DNA of 64,000 nucleotides. Origin: Pirellulales bacterium. GTDB taxonomy: Bacteria > Planctomycetota > Planctomycetia > Pirellulales > JAEUIK01. Each line of letters begins with the position of its first letter. The first letter of the stretch is position 1. Both the position numbers and the translations under genes were made by a program. The notes beneath the pieces are model-generated. The model was given only the letters and a program-made list of their open reading frames with translations, made no database searches and was not told where the DNA came from. Below, one piece after another: positions 42,085-51,514 of the stretch. The stretch is from positions 1 through 64,000 of the forward strand of contig JAHBXR010000002.1 in NCBI GenBank assembly GCA_019636335.1, in the 5' to 3' direction.

Positions 42085-43710
42085 ATGCACGGCTTGATCA
42101 TGGATTACCAGCTCACGCTGCCGGCGATACTGCGCCGCGCGGAGCAATTGTTCGCCGCCCGCGAGGTTGTTTCGCGGCTGCCCGATCGGTCGAGTCATCG
42201 CTACACGTACGCCGACATGGTGCGCCGTACGAAGCGGCTTTCGCTGGCCCTCAACAAGCTTGGCATCGAACGTGGCGATCGCGTGGCCACGTTCTGCTGG
42301 AATCACTACCAGCATCTCGAAGCGTACTTCGGCATTCCCTGCTGTGGCGGCGTGCTGCACACGCTCAATCTGCGTTTGCACCACGACGACCTGGCCTACA
42401 TCGCCGGTCACGCCGAAGACAAGATCGTCATCGTCGACGACGTGCTGTGGCCGCTGTTCGCGCCGTTTCGCGATCGTGTCCCCTTCCAGCAGGTGATCGT
42501 CGTGCGGCACGGCAACGATCATTTGCCGCCAGGCACGATCGATTACGAAGAGCTGCTCGATTCGGTCCACGAGCGCGACTTCGTCTATCCCGACTTCGAC
42601 GAGCGCCAGGCCGCGGCCATGTGCTACACCTCGGGCACGACGGGGCGGCCGAAGGGGGTGCTCTATTCGCATCGCGCGATCGCCTTGCATTCGCTGGCCG
42701 CGGCCACCGTCGACGTGCTCGGCCTGCGCGAGGCGGACACGGTATTGCCCGTGGTGCCGATGTTCCACGCCAATGCCTGGGGCATTCCGTTCGGTTGTCT
42801 GCTCGTGGGGGCGAAGCAGGTCTTTCCCGGCCCCCATCTCGATCCTCGCTTGCTGCTCGAGCAACTGTCGGCGGAGCAGGTGACCATGACCGCCGGCGTG
42901 CCGACGATCTGGCTCGGCATGTTGCAGATCCTCGATCAAGAATCAGGACGCTACGACCTCTCGCGGCTGCGCGCGATGATCGTGGGTGGCTCGGCCGCGC
43001 CGCGTTCGATGATCCGCGCGTTCGAGGAGCGGCACGGCCTGAACGTCGTGCATGCCTGGGGCATGACCGAGCTGGCGCCGATGGGCACCGTGGCGAATCT
43101 TCCGCAGCACCTGCTCGAAGCCCCGCTCGATGCGCAGCTCGACTACCGCGCCAAGCAGGGCAAGCCAGCGCCGTTCGTCGAGGTGCGCGGCCGCAACGAG
43201 AATGGCGAGATCGCCTGGGACGGCCAGTCGATGGGGGAGCTCGAATGTCGCGGCGCGTGGATCGCCAACGCCTATTACAACAGCCCGGAAGGGGCCGCCT
43301 CGTTCACGCCCGACGATTGGTTTCGCACGGGGGATATCGTGGCGATCGACCCTGACGGCTGCGTCCATTTGCAAGACCGCGCCAAGGACGTCATCAAGTC
43401 GGGAGGCGAATGGATCAGTTCCGTGGCGCTTGAGAACGCCCTGATGGGGCACGACGCCGTGGCCGAGGCCGCCGTGGTGCCGGTGATGCACCCCAAGTGG
43501 GCCGAGCGGCCGCTGGCCGTGGTGGTACTCAAGCAGGGGCGTCTCGCCACGCAGGAAGAATTGATCGACTTCCTCCGCCCGCAGTTCGCCAAGTGGTGGC
43601 TCCCCGATGCCGTGGAATTCGTGGAGTCCATCCCCCGAACGTCGGCGGGCAAGTTTCAGAAGTCGAAGCTGCGAGAGCAGTTCCAGAATTATTACTGCCA
43701 AGTGGGATAG
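42085..43710 (+). CDS. Fatty-acid acyl-CoA ligase (AlkK/medium-long chain type)
   Basis: The 541-residue ANL enzyme has AMP motif YTSGTTGRPKGV near residue 180, HAWGMTELAP near 320, DWFRTGDIVAIDPDGC near 415 and a C-terminal catalytic lysine in RTSAGKFQKSKL near 520. It activates a carboxylic acid to its CoA thioester. GGGGGA before ATG 42085 sets the start; the frame is open 26 codons further. It leads the acyl-CoA cluster (ligase, thiolase, SDR). Confidence 0.93.
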   Translation: MHGLIMDYQLTLPAILRRAEQLFAAREVVSRLPDRSSHRYTYADMVRRTKRLSLALNKLGIERGDRVATFCWNHYQHLEAYFGIPCCGGVLHTLNLRLHHDDLAYIAGHAEDKIVIVDDVLWPLFAPFRDRVPFQQVIVVRHGNDHLPPGTIDYEELLDSVHERDFVYPDFDERQAAAMCYTSGTTGRPKGVLYSHRAIALHSLAAATVDVLGLREADTVLPVVPMFHANAWGIPFGCLLVGAKQVFPGPHLDPRLLLEQLSAEQVTMTAGVPTIWLGMLQILDQESGRYDLSRLRAMIVGGSAAPRSMIRAFEERHGLNVVHAWGMTELAPMGTVANLPQHLLEAPLDAQLDYRAKQGKPAPFVEVRGRNENGEIAWDGQSMGELECRGAWIANAYYNSPEGAASFTPDDWFRTGDIVAIDPDGCVHLQDRAKDVIKSGGEWISSVALENALMGHDAVAEAAVVPVMHPKWAERPLAVVVLKQGRLATQEELIDFLRPQFAKWWLPDAVEFVESIPRTSAGKFQKSKLREQFQNYYCQVG

Positions 43711-43812
43711 GGGGCGAAACGCCTGCCTGCCCCGCTCGGTACAATGACGACACACCTGTAGAATCGAACCATCAACTCATCCGCAGACACGTAGCCCTCG
43801 AAGGAGCCCGTC

Positions 43813-44967
43813 ATGCCACAGCCTGTCATTTTGGAAGCCGTTCGGACTCCTTTCGCGCGGAAAGAAAGCGCCTTCAAGAACATTCGCCCCGACGAGTTGC
43901 TGTCCCGGGCGCTGCGTGGTCTGGTCGACCGCGCGAAGGTCGATCCCGCGCGGGTCGACGATGTCGTTACCGGCTGTGTCTCGCAGGCGGGAGAGCAGGG
44001 AGCCAACATCGGCCGCCTGGGCGTGCTGTTGGCTGGTTTTCCCGTCGAGGTGCCGGCGGTGAGCCTGAACCGCATGTGCGGCTCGAGCCAGCAGGCGGTC
44101 CACTTTGCCGCGCAGGAAGTGGCTGCCGGCGATGCGGACTTCGTCATCGGCTGCGGCGTCGAGCACATGAGCCGCGCCCCGATGTTCAGCGACGTCGGCT
44201 CGCTCGACAAGATGAACCCCGAGCTGTTTACCCGCTTCGAGCTGATCCATCAGGGAGAAAGCGCCGAGCGGATGGCCGAGAAATGGGGCCTCTCGCGCCA
44301 GATGTGCGACGAGTTCTCGATGGAAAGCCATCGCCGCGCCAGCGCCGCGCTGAAGGAAAATCGCCACAAGGAAATCCTGCCCACCGAAGCGGTCGACGCC
44401 GAAGGCAACAAGGTCACGCTCGCGCGGGACGAGGGAGTTCGCGACAAGCTCGACCCGGCGAAGATCGCCAGCCTGGCCACGGTGTTCCGTCCCGGAGGCA
44501 ACGGCGTGGTGACGGCCGCCAACTCGAGCCAGATCTCCGATGGCGCCGCCGCGGTCTTGATCGCCGATCGTGAAGTGGCCGAGGCGCAGGGCTACAAGCC
44601 GCGGGCGCGCTTCCTCGCCCGCGTCGCCGTGGGTGACGATCCCACGTTGCAGCTTGCCGGCGTCATTCCCGCCACGCAGAAGGCGCTGGCTCGCGCCGGG
44701 CTGACGCTCAAGGACATCGACTGGATCGAGATCAACGAGGCGTTCGCCACGGTCGTGCTGTCGTGGGCCAAGGAGCTCGGCGCCGATATGTCGAAGGTGA
44801 ATCCCTGGGGGGGAGCGATTGCGCACGGGCACCCGCTCGGCGGCACCGGCGCCGGCCTGATGGCCAAGATGCTCAGCGGCCTCGAAGCCACGGGGGGCAC
44901 GCTCGGTTTGCAAACGATGTGCATCGGCCACGGTCAGGCCACCTGCACGATCATCGAGCGCATCTAG
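43813..44967 (+). CDS. Acetyl-CoA acyltransferase (thiolase)
   Basis: The 384-residue thiolase has the nucleophile Cys89 in [11 protein letters not shown], His340 in [11 protein letters not shown] and the second Cys370 in [11 protein letters not shown]. It cleaves 3-ketoacyl-CoA, or joins two acyl-CoAs; the context suggests beta-oxidation. Length is normal. ATG 43813 has GAAGGAG upstream. It lies 102 bases after the ligase on the same strand. Confidence 0.96.
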   Translation: MPQPVILEAVRTPFARKESAFKNIRPDELLSRALRGLVDRAKVDPARVDDVVTGCVSQAGEQGANIGRLGVLLAGFPVEVPAVSLNRMCGSSQQAVHFAAQEVAAGDADFVIGCGVEHMSRAPMFSDVGSLDKMNPELFTRFELIHQGESAERMAEKWGLSRQMCDEFSMESHRRASAALKENRHKEILPTEAVDAEGNKVTLARDEGVRDKLDPAKIASLATVFRPGGNGVVTAANSSQISDGAAAVLIADREVAEAQGYKPRARFLARVAVGDDPTLQLAGVIPATQKALARAGLTLKDIDWIEINEAFATVVLSWAKELGADMSKVNPWGGAIAHGHPLGGTGAGLMAKMLSGLEATGGTLGLQTMCIGHGQATCTIIERI

Positions 44968-44996
44968 CGCTACCAATCGATTCGAGACCATGCCCT

Positions 44997-45022
44997 CCCC
45001 TCTCCCCACCGTGGGAGAGGGG
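44997..45022. repeat. CCCCTCTCCC / GGGAGAGGGG inverted repeat
   Basis: A 10-base perfect inverted repeat around CACCGT in the 162-base gap between the thiolase and the dehydrogenase gene. This type of pyrimidine-rich hairpin is common in many bacterial genomes. No T-run follows it. Confidence 0.6.
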
Positions 45023-45129
45023 TCGGGTGGTGACAGAGCAGCAGCACCGAACGGCGCACAGAAAACTCTCGCGCTGAGCAAACAGGCTCGCGCGTATTCA
45101 GCATTCAAGCATCCGAGGGAACTCCAGCC

Positions 45130-45897
45130 ATGCAACTCGACAAGACCACGTTCATCATTACCGGCGGCGGTTCGGGGCTCGGCGCCGCCACGGCCCGCCG
45201 CTTTGTCAAAGCCGGGGGCAAGGTGGTGATCGCCGACATGAACAAGCCCGCTGGTGAGGGGGTGGCGCAGGAACTCGGCGCGAATGCCCACTTCGTCGAG
45301 TGCGATGTCACCGACGAGGCCGCCGTGAACCGCGCGATTGCCGCCGCCAAGGAGAAGTTCGGCGGACTGCACGGCGCGGTGAACTGCGCCGGTATCGGCA
45401 CCGCGATGCGCGTGGCCGGCAAGGAAGGCCCGCACAATCTCGACGTCTTCGCCGCCATCATTCGGGTGAACCTGATCGGCACGTTCAACGTGATTCGCCT
45501 GGCGGCCGCCGCCCTGACCGGCGCCGAGGCGAATGCCGAGGGGGAACGTGGCGTCTTTATCAATACCGCCTCGGTGGCCGCCTTCGATGGCCAGATCGGC
45601 CAGGCCGCCTACAGCGCGTCGAAGGGGGGTGTTGTCGGCATGACCCTTCCCATCGCACGCGAGCTGGCGAAGTTCGGCATCCGGGTGGTGACCATCGCGC
45701 CGGGGCTGTTCGAGACGCCGATGATGGCGGGCCTGCCCGAGGAAGCACGCCTGTCGCTCGGCGCCCAGGTGCCGTTCCCCGCGCGACTGGGCAAGCCTGA
45801 CGAATATGCTCAACTCGCCCAGCAGATCGTCGAAAACCCGATGCTCAATGGCGAGACGATCCGCCTCGACGGCGCGATTCGCATGGCGCCAAAGTAA
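45130..45897 (+). CDS. Short-chain dehydrogenase, 3-hydroxyacyl-CoA dehydrogenase type II-like
   Basis: The 255-residue SDR has TGGGSGLG at 11-18, NCAG near 85, Ser148 and YSASK (Tyr161, Lys165). The layout, including [27 protein letters not shown] and [13 protein letters not shown], matches the HSD17B10-like branch that oxidises 3-hydroxyacyl-CoA with NAD. That fits the thiolase directly upstream. ATG 45130 is preceded by GAGGGAA. All catalytic residues are intact. Confidence 0.94.
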   Translation: MQLDKTTFIITGGGSGLGAATARRFVKAGGKVVIADMNKPAGEGVAQELGANAHFVECDVTDEAAVNRAIAAAKEKFGGLHGAVNCAGIGTAMRVAGKEGPHNLDVFAAIIRVNLIGTFNVIRLAAAALTGAEANAEGERGVFINTASVAAFDGQIGQAAYSASKGGVVGMTLPIARELAKFGIRVVTIAPGLFETPMMAGLPEEARLSLGAQVPFPARLGKPDEYAQLAQQIVENPMLNGETIRLDGAIRMAPK

Positions 45898-45923
45898 CGA
45901 CGAGCGCCGATCGTTGTGCCAGG

Positions 45924-47861
45924 TTAGCGTGAACTTCCAGTGGCGATGGCCGTGGGGGGCGTGGCGGGGGTCGTGTCGAGCGCCAGGTGCATCCAACCTT
46001 CGCTCAGCACGAGCCGCTTGGGCACCAGCTTGCCTGTGATGGGCAGGGTGAAGGGAAGCAGATCGGCCGTGAAGCGCAGTTCCTCTTGCAAGAGCATCTC
46101 GAACCGCTCGGCGATTTTCGCTGTCGAATCGGTGACGCCGTCGCTCAGTTTGCCGATGCCACCGACGGCCGGACCAGACACGCCCAGTCCTCCCTGGCGA
46201 TGAAAGACGATGGCGTCTCCGTCGATCGTGGCGAGATACTTCGCGCCGACCGCGAAGGGGACGTCGAACATCTCGGGCCCGGCCACGACCTTGCAGCAAC
46301 GGATCGTGACGTGTACGTCTCCTTCGCCCAGTCGAATTTCGAGCGGAGCGTGGTCGGCCACCGTAATTTCCCACGGTACGCCGTCGACCGACTCGAAACC
46401 GAAGGGAGTCTCTCCCAGCATTTTCTCGAGCACGCCCGCCAGTTCGGTCGACTGTAGCGTCCGTCCCGACAATGCCGTGTCGGTCATGTTGTTGAAGAAC
46501 GATTCGTGGATTGCCAGCGAGGCGATCGCCGCCGAGTCATGCGTGGGGGGTGGCGACATGGCCGCCAACTGACCCGGTGCGACGAGCGTCGCATCGAGCA
46601 GCAGGTGCTCGTGCGTCGTGCGGAAGCCTACCCGTTCGGGAAAGATATGGTGCCGGGAGAAGGGCACCCGCACCTGGTCGATGTAGGCTTGTTCGAGCGA
46701 GGCGACGAGCGTGGCGGCCTCGGCATCGATGCGCCGTCGCAGGTCGCGTTCGGCGCGGCGCGAGACGTTCCACGCGCTGCTGGGCAGGCTGTCGAGATTG
46801 CGCTGCCAGCCGATGCGTCGCGCCGCGCGATCGAGCACCGGTCCGCGGAAGGTCGACCAGACCCCCGTGGGGCGCAAGCGCGTCTCGGCCGAGACTTGCG
46901 CCGGCAAGGATTGGAACGTGTCGCCGTCGGCCAGAATCAGTTTTTGGCCAGTCAGATGCGTGAGGCCGGTTCCCTCGAGCCCGACCGGCCCGCTTCGAGC
47001 GGTGGTGCGTGTCTGGATCTGGCCGTCGACCCGCAGGCGGATCGCCGCGCGATCGTGGTGTGGCACGAGATCGAACGTGACGTGGCCGGTCAATCGTCCG
47101 CGCCCCGTCACATGCGCTCCGTTGAGCGTGTCGTTGATGGTGAGGGCCTCGTCCAGCGTGCGATCGAGCTGCGAACAAAGCGCACGTCCCGAAAGTTGCA
47201 CCGACAGGTTGGGCTGCACGAGCTCGTCGCGTAGTGCCGCCACGATCGTGGGGGCGAAGCCATGTTGATCGAGCCAGGCCAGCGAGGCGGCGATGTCCTC
47301 GTACGAGCGCGATCGCAGCCGGCCCCGTTCGAGCGTTTGTGCCAGTCGTGTGAGATGCTCGTGATACTCGTGCGCCGGATCGTCGAGCCGCGCCGCGCGC
47401 AGGCTGCGGCAGTATTGCTCGAGTGTCCCGCGCACCTCGTACAGTGGTTGCCGTTCGAGGCCGGCGTGACCGCTCTTGTACGCGGGCAGGATCGCGGCGA
47501 GCCGTGCGAGATCGCCGCCATTGGTTTTAGCCAGCTCGGCCGCCAAGACGCCGCTCTGCAGGTGCCGTTGCCAGCCGGCGCCGTGCGCGTGGCTTCGGCG
47601 CAGGAAATCTTCCTGCCGCTGGAAGGCGGACACGAGCGCCGCATGATCGCGCGAGAGCTGCTGCGCTGCATCGGCGCGGGGATCATCCAGGGCGCTGCGT
47701 ACCAGCTCGGCCAACTCGGCCCGCGAGCGCGTGGCCGGGCCAGGAACGCCGCTCGGCCGCAGGGCGGTTTCGTCGGCCCAAGTCCAGCGGGGTAAAAGAA
47801 GACCCAGCAAAAATAACGGCGCGAGCAAGGCCAAGGGCGCGCAACGGTTGCGTCGTGTCAT
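45924..47861 (-). CDS. Large exported protein of unknown function
   Basis: The 645-residue protein has a signal peptide (PLALLAPLFLLGLLLPRWTWA), a helical N-terminal third (RAELAELVRSALDDPRADAAQ) and a beta-rich C-terminal half that repeatedly forms hydrophobic strands (GRLTGHVTFDLVPHHDRAAIRLRVDG). I recognise no family. It is oppositely oriented inside the acyl-CoA cluster and probably unrelated to it. ATG 47861 is chosen for the signal peptide; the frame is open to 47966. Confidence 0.65.
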   Translation of the reverse strand: MTRRNRCAPLALLAPLFLLGLLLPRWTWADETALRPSGVPGPATRSRAELAELVRSALDDPRADAAQQLSRDHAALVSAFQRQEDFLRRSHAHGAGWQRHLQSGVLAAELAKTNGGDLARLAAILPAYKSGHAGLERQPLYEVRGTLEQYCRSLRAARLDDPAHEYHEHLTRLAQTLERGRLRSRSYEDIAASLAWLDQHGFAPTIVAALRDELVQPNLSVQLSGRALCSQLDRTLDEALTINDTLNGAHVTGRGRLTGHVTFDLVPHHDRAAIRLRVDGQIQTRTTARSGPVGLEGTGLTHLTGQKLILADGDTFQSLPAQVSAETRLRPTGVWSTFRGPVLDRAARRIGWQRNLDSLPSSAWNVSRRAERDLRRRIDAEAATLVASLEQAYIDQVRVPFSRHHIFPERVGFRTTHEHLLLDATLVAPGQLAAMSPPPTHDSAAIASLAIHESFFNNMTDTALSGRTLQSTELAGVLEKMLGETPFGFESVDGVPWEITVADHAPLEIRLGEGDVHVTIRCCKVVAGPEMFDVPFAVGAKYLATIDGDAIVFHRQGGLGVSGPAVGGIGKLSDGVTDSTAKIAERFEMLLQEELRFTADLLPFTLPITGKLVPKRLVLSEGWMHLALDTTPATPPTAIATGSSR

Positions 47862-48156
47862 AAATCGATCTCGATTCGCGGGGCCGGGACGAAATGATTG
47901 GGTTATCCTTCCCAAGCGTAGAAGGCCGGCTGTTGCTACACGCCAGATTCTCCATCGCATCGCCATTCGTTACGTGACCTGCAAATCTGGTTGGTATCTG
48001 CTGTCACGCGTTACAATGACGGGGGTCTCCACCGGGCGGCTCCGCGCGGCAATGAAATCGAGGGCAGAAAACGGAAGCTCGGGACGCGAGCAGGCATCGC
48101 ACTTCTCAGAACTCCTGGCCCGCGCGGATAGTAATCATTCGTTCGAGGGAACACCA

Positions 48157-49779
48157 TTGATCTACGAAACCGGTCTTGGCCCTAACGCGGCCAACCATGT
48201 GCCCCTTTCGCCCCTGGGATTGCTCGCACGGGCAGCCGCGGTCTTTCCCCACCGACCGGCCTACGTGCATGGCCCGATCGCCCGCGACTACGCCGAGTTC
48301 CATGCCCGCTGCCGGCGGTTGGCCTCGGCCCTGACCGCGGCGGGGATCGCGCGGGGCGATACCGTGTCGATCATGGCGCCGAATGTGCCCGCCATGCTCG
48401 AGGCGCATTACGGCGTGCCGATGACTGGCGCGGTGCTGAATTCGCTCAACATCCGGCTCGACGCGGCCACGATCGCGTTCACGCTCGAGCATGCCGAGAC
48501 GAAGCTGTTGATTACGGATCGGGAGTTCTCGCCCGTCATCGAGGCGGCCCTCGCTCAAGTAAAACATCGTCCGCGCGTGATCGACATCGACGATCCCCAG
48601 TTCTCGGGCGATGGTCGCCGTCTGGGAGAGGTCGAGTATGAAGAGTTTCTTGCCACGGGAGATCCCGACTTTCGCTGGTCTCCCCCCGACGACGAATGGC
48701 AGGCGATCGCGTTGAATTACACGTCGGGCACGACCGGCAACCCCAAAGGGGTCGTCTACCATCACCGCGGCGCGATGCTCAACGCCATTGGCAACGCGCT
48801 CGTCTGGCACCTGCCGCAGCATCCCGTCTATCTCTGGACCTTGCCGATGTTTCACTGCAACGGCTGGTGCTTTCCCTGGACACTTTCGCTCGTGGCGGGC
48901 AAGCACGTCTGCCTGCGGCGGACGGCGCCCGAGCCGATCTTCGAGGCGCTGTCGCGCGAGGGGGTGACGCATCTCTGCGGAGCGCCGATCGTGGTGAACA
49001 TGCTGGCGCAGGCGACCGACGCGCAGCGTCCGTTGGGCAGTCCCACGGTCGAGGTCATGACCGCCGCGGCGCCTCCACCGGCCTCGGTGATTGCCGCGGC
49101 CGAACGGCGCGGGTTTCACATCACGCACGTCTACGGCCTGACCGAAACCTACGGTCCGGCGGTGATCTGCGAGTGGCACGACGAGTGGAACTCGCTACCG
49201 GCCGAGCAGCGCGCCGCGCTCAAGTCGCGCCAAGGTGTCCGCTATCCGGTGCAAGAAGCGCTGCTGGTGGCGAATCCCGAGACGCTCGAGCCCGTGCCCG
49301 CCGACGGTCAGACGCTGGGCGAGGTCTTCACGCGGGGCAACATCACCATGAAGGGGTATTTGAAGAATCCCCGCGCCACGGCCGAGGCTTTCGCCGGGGG
49401 CTGGTTTCACACGGGGGACCTCGCCGTGCTCCACGCCGACGGTTACATCGAGCTCAAGGATCGCTCGAAGGATATCATTATCTCGGGGGGCGAGAACATC
49501 TCGACCATCGAGGTCGAGGGGGTGCTCTACCAGCATCCGGCGGTGCTCGAGGCGGCCGTCGTTGCCCGGCCCTGCGAGGTGTGGGGCGAAACGCCCTGCG
49601 CCTTCGTGTTGTTGCGTCCCGATGCGTCGGATATCGGCGAGCAAGAACTGATCGAGCACTGCCGCGCGAAGATGGCACATTACAAGGCGCCGAAGACCGT
49701 TGTCTTTGGGCCGCTTCCGAAGACGTCGACCGGCAAGGTATTGAAATACGAGCTGCGCGATCGCGCGGCTCGCCTCTAA
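48157..49779 (+). CDS. Second acyl-CoA synthetase (ANL family)
   Basis: The 540-residue protein, if it starts at TTG 48157 (IYETGLGPNAANHVPLSPL), has AMP-binding YTSGTTGNPKGVVYHH near residue 189, YGLTETYGPAV near 328, WFHTGDLAVLHADGY near 416 and KTSTGKVLKY near 523. TTG is preferred because GAGGGA lies 6 bases upstream and family members start at this point; ATGs at 48016 and 48052 are in frame. It is followed 14 bases later by an enoyl-CoA hydratase gene. Confidence 0.92.
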   Translation: MIYETGLGPNAANHVPLSPLGLLARAAAVFPHRPAYVHGPIARDYAEFHARCRRLASALTAAGIARGDTVSIMAPNVPAMLEAHYGVPMTGAVLNSLNIRLDAATIAFTLEHAETKLLITDREFSPVIEAALAQVKHRPRVIDIDDPQFSGDGRRLGEVEYEEFLATGDPDFRWSPPDDEWQAIALNYTSGTTGNPKGVVYHHRGAMLNAIGNALVWHLPQHPVYLWTLPMFHCNGWCFPWTLSLVAGKHVCLRRTAPEPIFEALSREGVTHLCGAPIVVNMLAQATDAQRPLGSPTVEVMTAAAPPPASVIAAAERRGFHITHVYGLTETYGPAVICEWHDEWNSLPAEQRAALKSRQGVRYPVQEALLVANPETLEPVPADGQTLGEVFTRGNITMKGYLKNPRATAEAFAGGWFHTGDLAVLHADGYIELKDRSKDIIISGGENISTIEVEGVLYQHPAVLEAAVVARPCEVWGETPCAFVLLRPDASDIGEQELIEHCRAKMAHYKAPKTVVFGPLPKTSTGKVLKYELRDRAARL

Positions 49780-49793
49780 TCGAGGAGGCTCGG

Positions 49794-50615
49794 ATGGCTA
49801 TCGAATCTCGCACGGCTGCGACGCCGGCGTCTGCCGACCAGGCGAGCGACTCGCTGGTCGTCTGGGAACGGCAGGGGGCCGTCGGCGTGCTCACGCTGAA
49901 TAATCCCGCGCGGCGAAATGTCCTCTCGCGCGCCATGCTTACCGAGCTGGCCACACGTTTGCGCACCGCGAGCGCCGATCGCACGATCAAGTGTCTCGTG
50001 TTGCGCGCGGCGGGGCCGGTCTTTTCGGCCGGACACGATCTGGCCGAGGTGCGCTCCGCCTCGCCGGCAGAACTCGAGAGCCTGTTTGCGCTCTGCACCC
50101 AGGTGATGGAGACGCTCCGCCTCGCGCCGCAGCCGGTGATTGCCGAGGTACAGGGATTGGCCACCGCCGCAGGTTGCCAATTGGCGGCCACGTGCGATCT
50201 GGTCGTCGCCGCCGAAGGGGCCTCGTTCGCCACGCCGGGGGTCAAGATCGGTCTCTTCTGCTCGACCCCCGCCGTGGCGCTGGCGCGGGCGGTGCCGACG
50301 AAGCAGGCCCTGGAGATGCTCTTCACGGGCACGCCGATCTCGGCCGCGCAAGCCGAACGTCTGGGGCTGGTGAACCGAGTCGTGCCCGCCACGGAGCTCG
50401 CGGCCACCACGCGCGAGTTGGCCGAGCGCATCGCGGGCGCCAGCGGCGATACGTTGGCGCTGGGCAAGCAGGCCTTCTACGCGCAACTCGGGCTCGATCG
50501 ACCGCGCGCCTACGAACTTGCGCAAGGGGTCATGGTCGACAACGCCCAGCGCGAGGATGCCATCGAGGGGATGCAGGCGTTCCTCGAAAAACGCTCGCCG
50601 CAATGGCGGCATTGA
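49794..50615 (+). CDS. Enoyl-CoA hydratase/isomerase family protein
   Basis: The 273-residue crotonase-fold protein has GAVGVLTLNNPARRNVLS, PVFSAGHDLAEV (oxyanion) and QGLATAAGCQLAATCDLVVAAEGASFATPGVKIG. The catalytic Glu of classical hydratases is not obvious at either usual position, so an isomerase or other crotonase activity is possible. CGAGGAGG lies 6 bases before ATG 49794. It is coupled to the ligase gene (14-base gap) and probably acts on that ligase's product. Confidence 0.9.
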   Translation: MAIESRTAATPASADQASDSLVVWERQGAVGVLTLNNPARRNVLSRAMLTELATRLRTASADRTIKCLVLRAAGPVFSAGHDLAEVRSASPAELESLFALCTQVMETLRLAPQPVIAEVQGLATAAGCQLAATCDLVVAAEGASFATPGVKIGLFCSTPAVALARAVPTKQALEMLFTGTPISAAQAERLGLVNRVVPATELAATTRELAERIAGASGDTLALGKQAFYAQLGLDRPRAYELAQGVMVDNAQREDAIEGMQAFLEKRSPQWRH

Positions 50616-50697
50616 GTGTCGATGCTGCCAGCCGTAAAGGGCTCACGCGGAGGCGCGGAGTAGGAAGGAAGAGGGTGGCACCATCCGTCGGTCAGCC

Positions 50698-51494
50698 GGG
50701 TAGCACCGACGATGGTGCGGCGCGACGTCGCGCACGATAATACACTCGAGTCGCACTGTCGTCGGTGTTGCGCAGCAACAAGAGGTCTTGAGCCATCGTG
50801 CTTTCAAGGTCCGTAGCCCTCTTGTGCATCTCGCTCTTTGTAATCAGAACTCCCAAGCCAAAGGAACTTCGCATGGCTCACCGAGTTCGTAATAGCGGGC
50901 CGAACTCCACTCCCAATTGATTGCGAGTTCGACAAGTCCGGCACGTACTGGGTTCATGTGCATGTATTCCAGTTTCTCACGGACTTTACTTTCCGAGTAG
51001 ACGTTGAAGGCGTAGTACTTCGGCTGCCAACACGGCTCTCGCAAGTCGATCGTTCTCGTATATTCCGGCAAGGTTCCGCGCAACAACAGTTTCAGCTCCC
51101 GGCTCGACTTTCCCTTCCAGACTTTCATGAATTCGCTCAAACAGCCCACTGCACGGAACCAGACTGTGGCATGCACATGGTCGGGCATCACGACGAAGCC
51201 AAAACAGCCCCCTTGCCGCTTGGCAAGTTCTTCAGCGAGCAGGTCGATGACGATTTCCTTTGCTCGTGGGTGATCCAAGAGTCGCGGCCGTCTCTAGCAG
51301 GAAAAAGTCACGAACTGTGCATGGCGTTCATCATCAAAGACCCTGCGTTGGACCATCAGATTCCTCTGCCCCGGGCTGATGCCATGATTATCGTACGTCA
51401 AAACGAACCTCTTGTCGCTGCGCGACACCGACGAGCTTCCGACTTGCGCGAGAAAAGTTTCACGCCTGTTGCGGAAACTCGGCGGTGCTACCCC
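50698..51494. mobile_element. RAYT-bearing element bracketed by inverted family A units
   Basis: A complete family A unit at 50698-50785 (foot pointing inward, ending AACAAGAGG) and an inverted one at 51408-51494 enclose the RAYT gene with 58 and 51 bases to spare. The outer ends both read GGGTAGCACCG (right end GGGTAGCACCGCCGA). This layout equals that of the short composites elsewhere, with the gene in place of their 46-65-base middles. No target duplication is obvious. Confidence 0.65.
50844..51356 (-). pseudogene. REP-associated tyrosine transposase (RAYT), amber-interrupted
   Basis: Reading from ATG 51356 gives MVQRRVFDDERHAQFVTFSC, then TAG at 51296-51294, then RRPRLLDHPRAKEIVIDLLAEELAKRQ in the same frame. 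The rest holds the HUH motif MPDHVHATVWF, the catalytic-Tyr region LEYMHMNPVRAGLV and NWEWSSARYYEL. The amber sits where family members have a Tyr in FVTFxxYxRRR. The rest is intact over about 170 codons, so the loss is recent. Internal initiation at the GAT/ATG region could yield only a truncated protein lacking the first strand. Confidence 0.88.
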
Positions 51495-51514
51495 CATCCT
51501 AAGAGCAGAACTTT

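Noticed and set aside
43777..46374. An 865-residue minus-strand frame across the thiolase and SDR genes
   Set aside because: It spans two intact plus-strand genes and an intergenic gap, with repetitive Gly/Ala/Arg composition; shadow frame.
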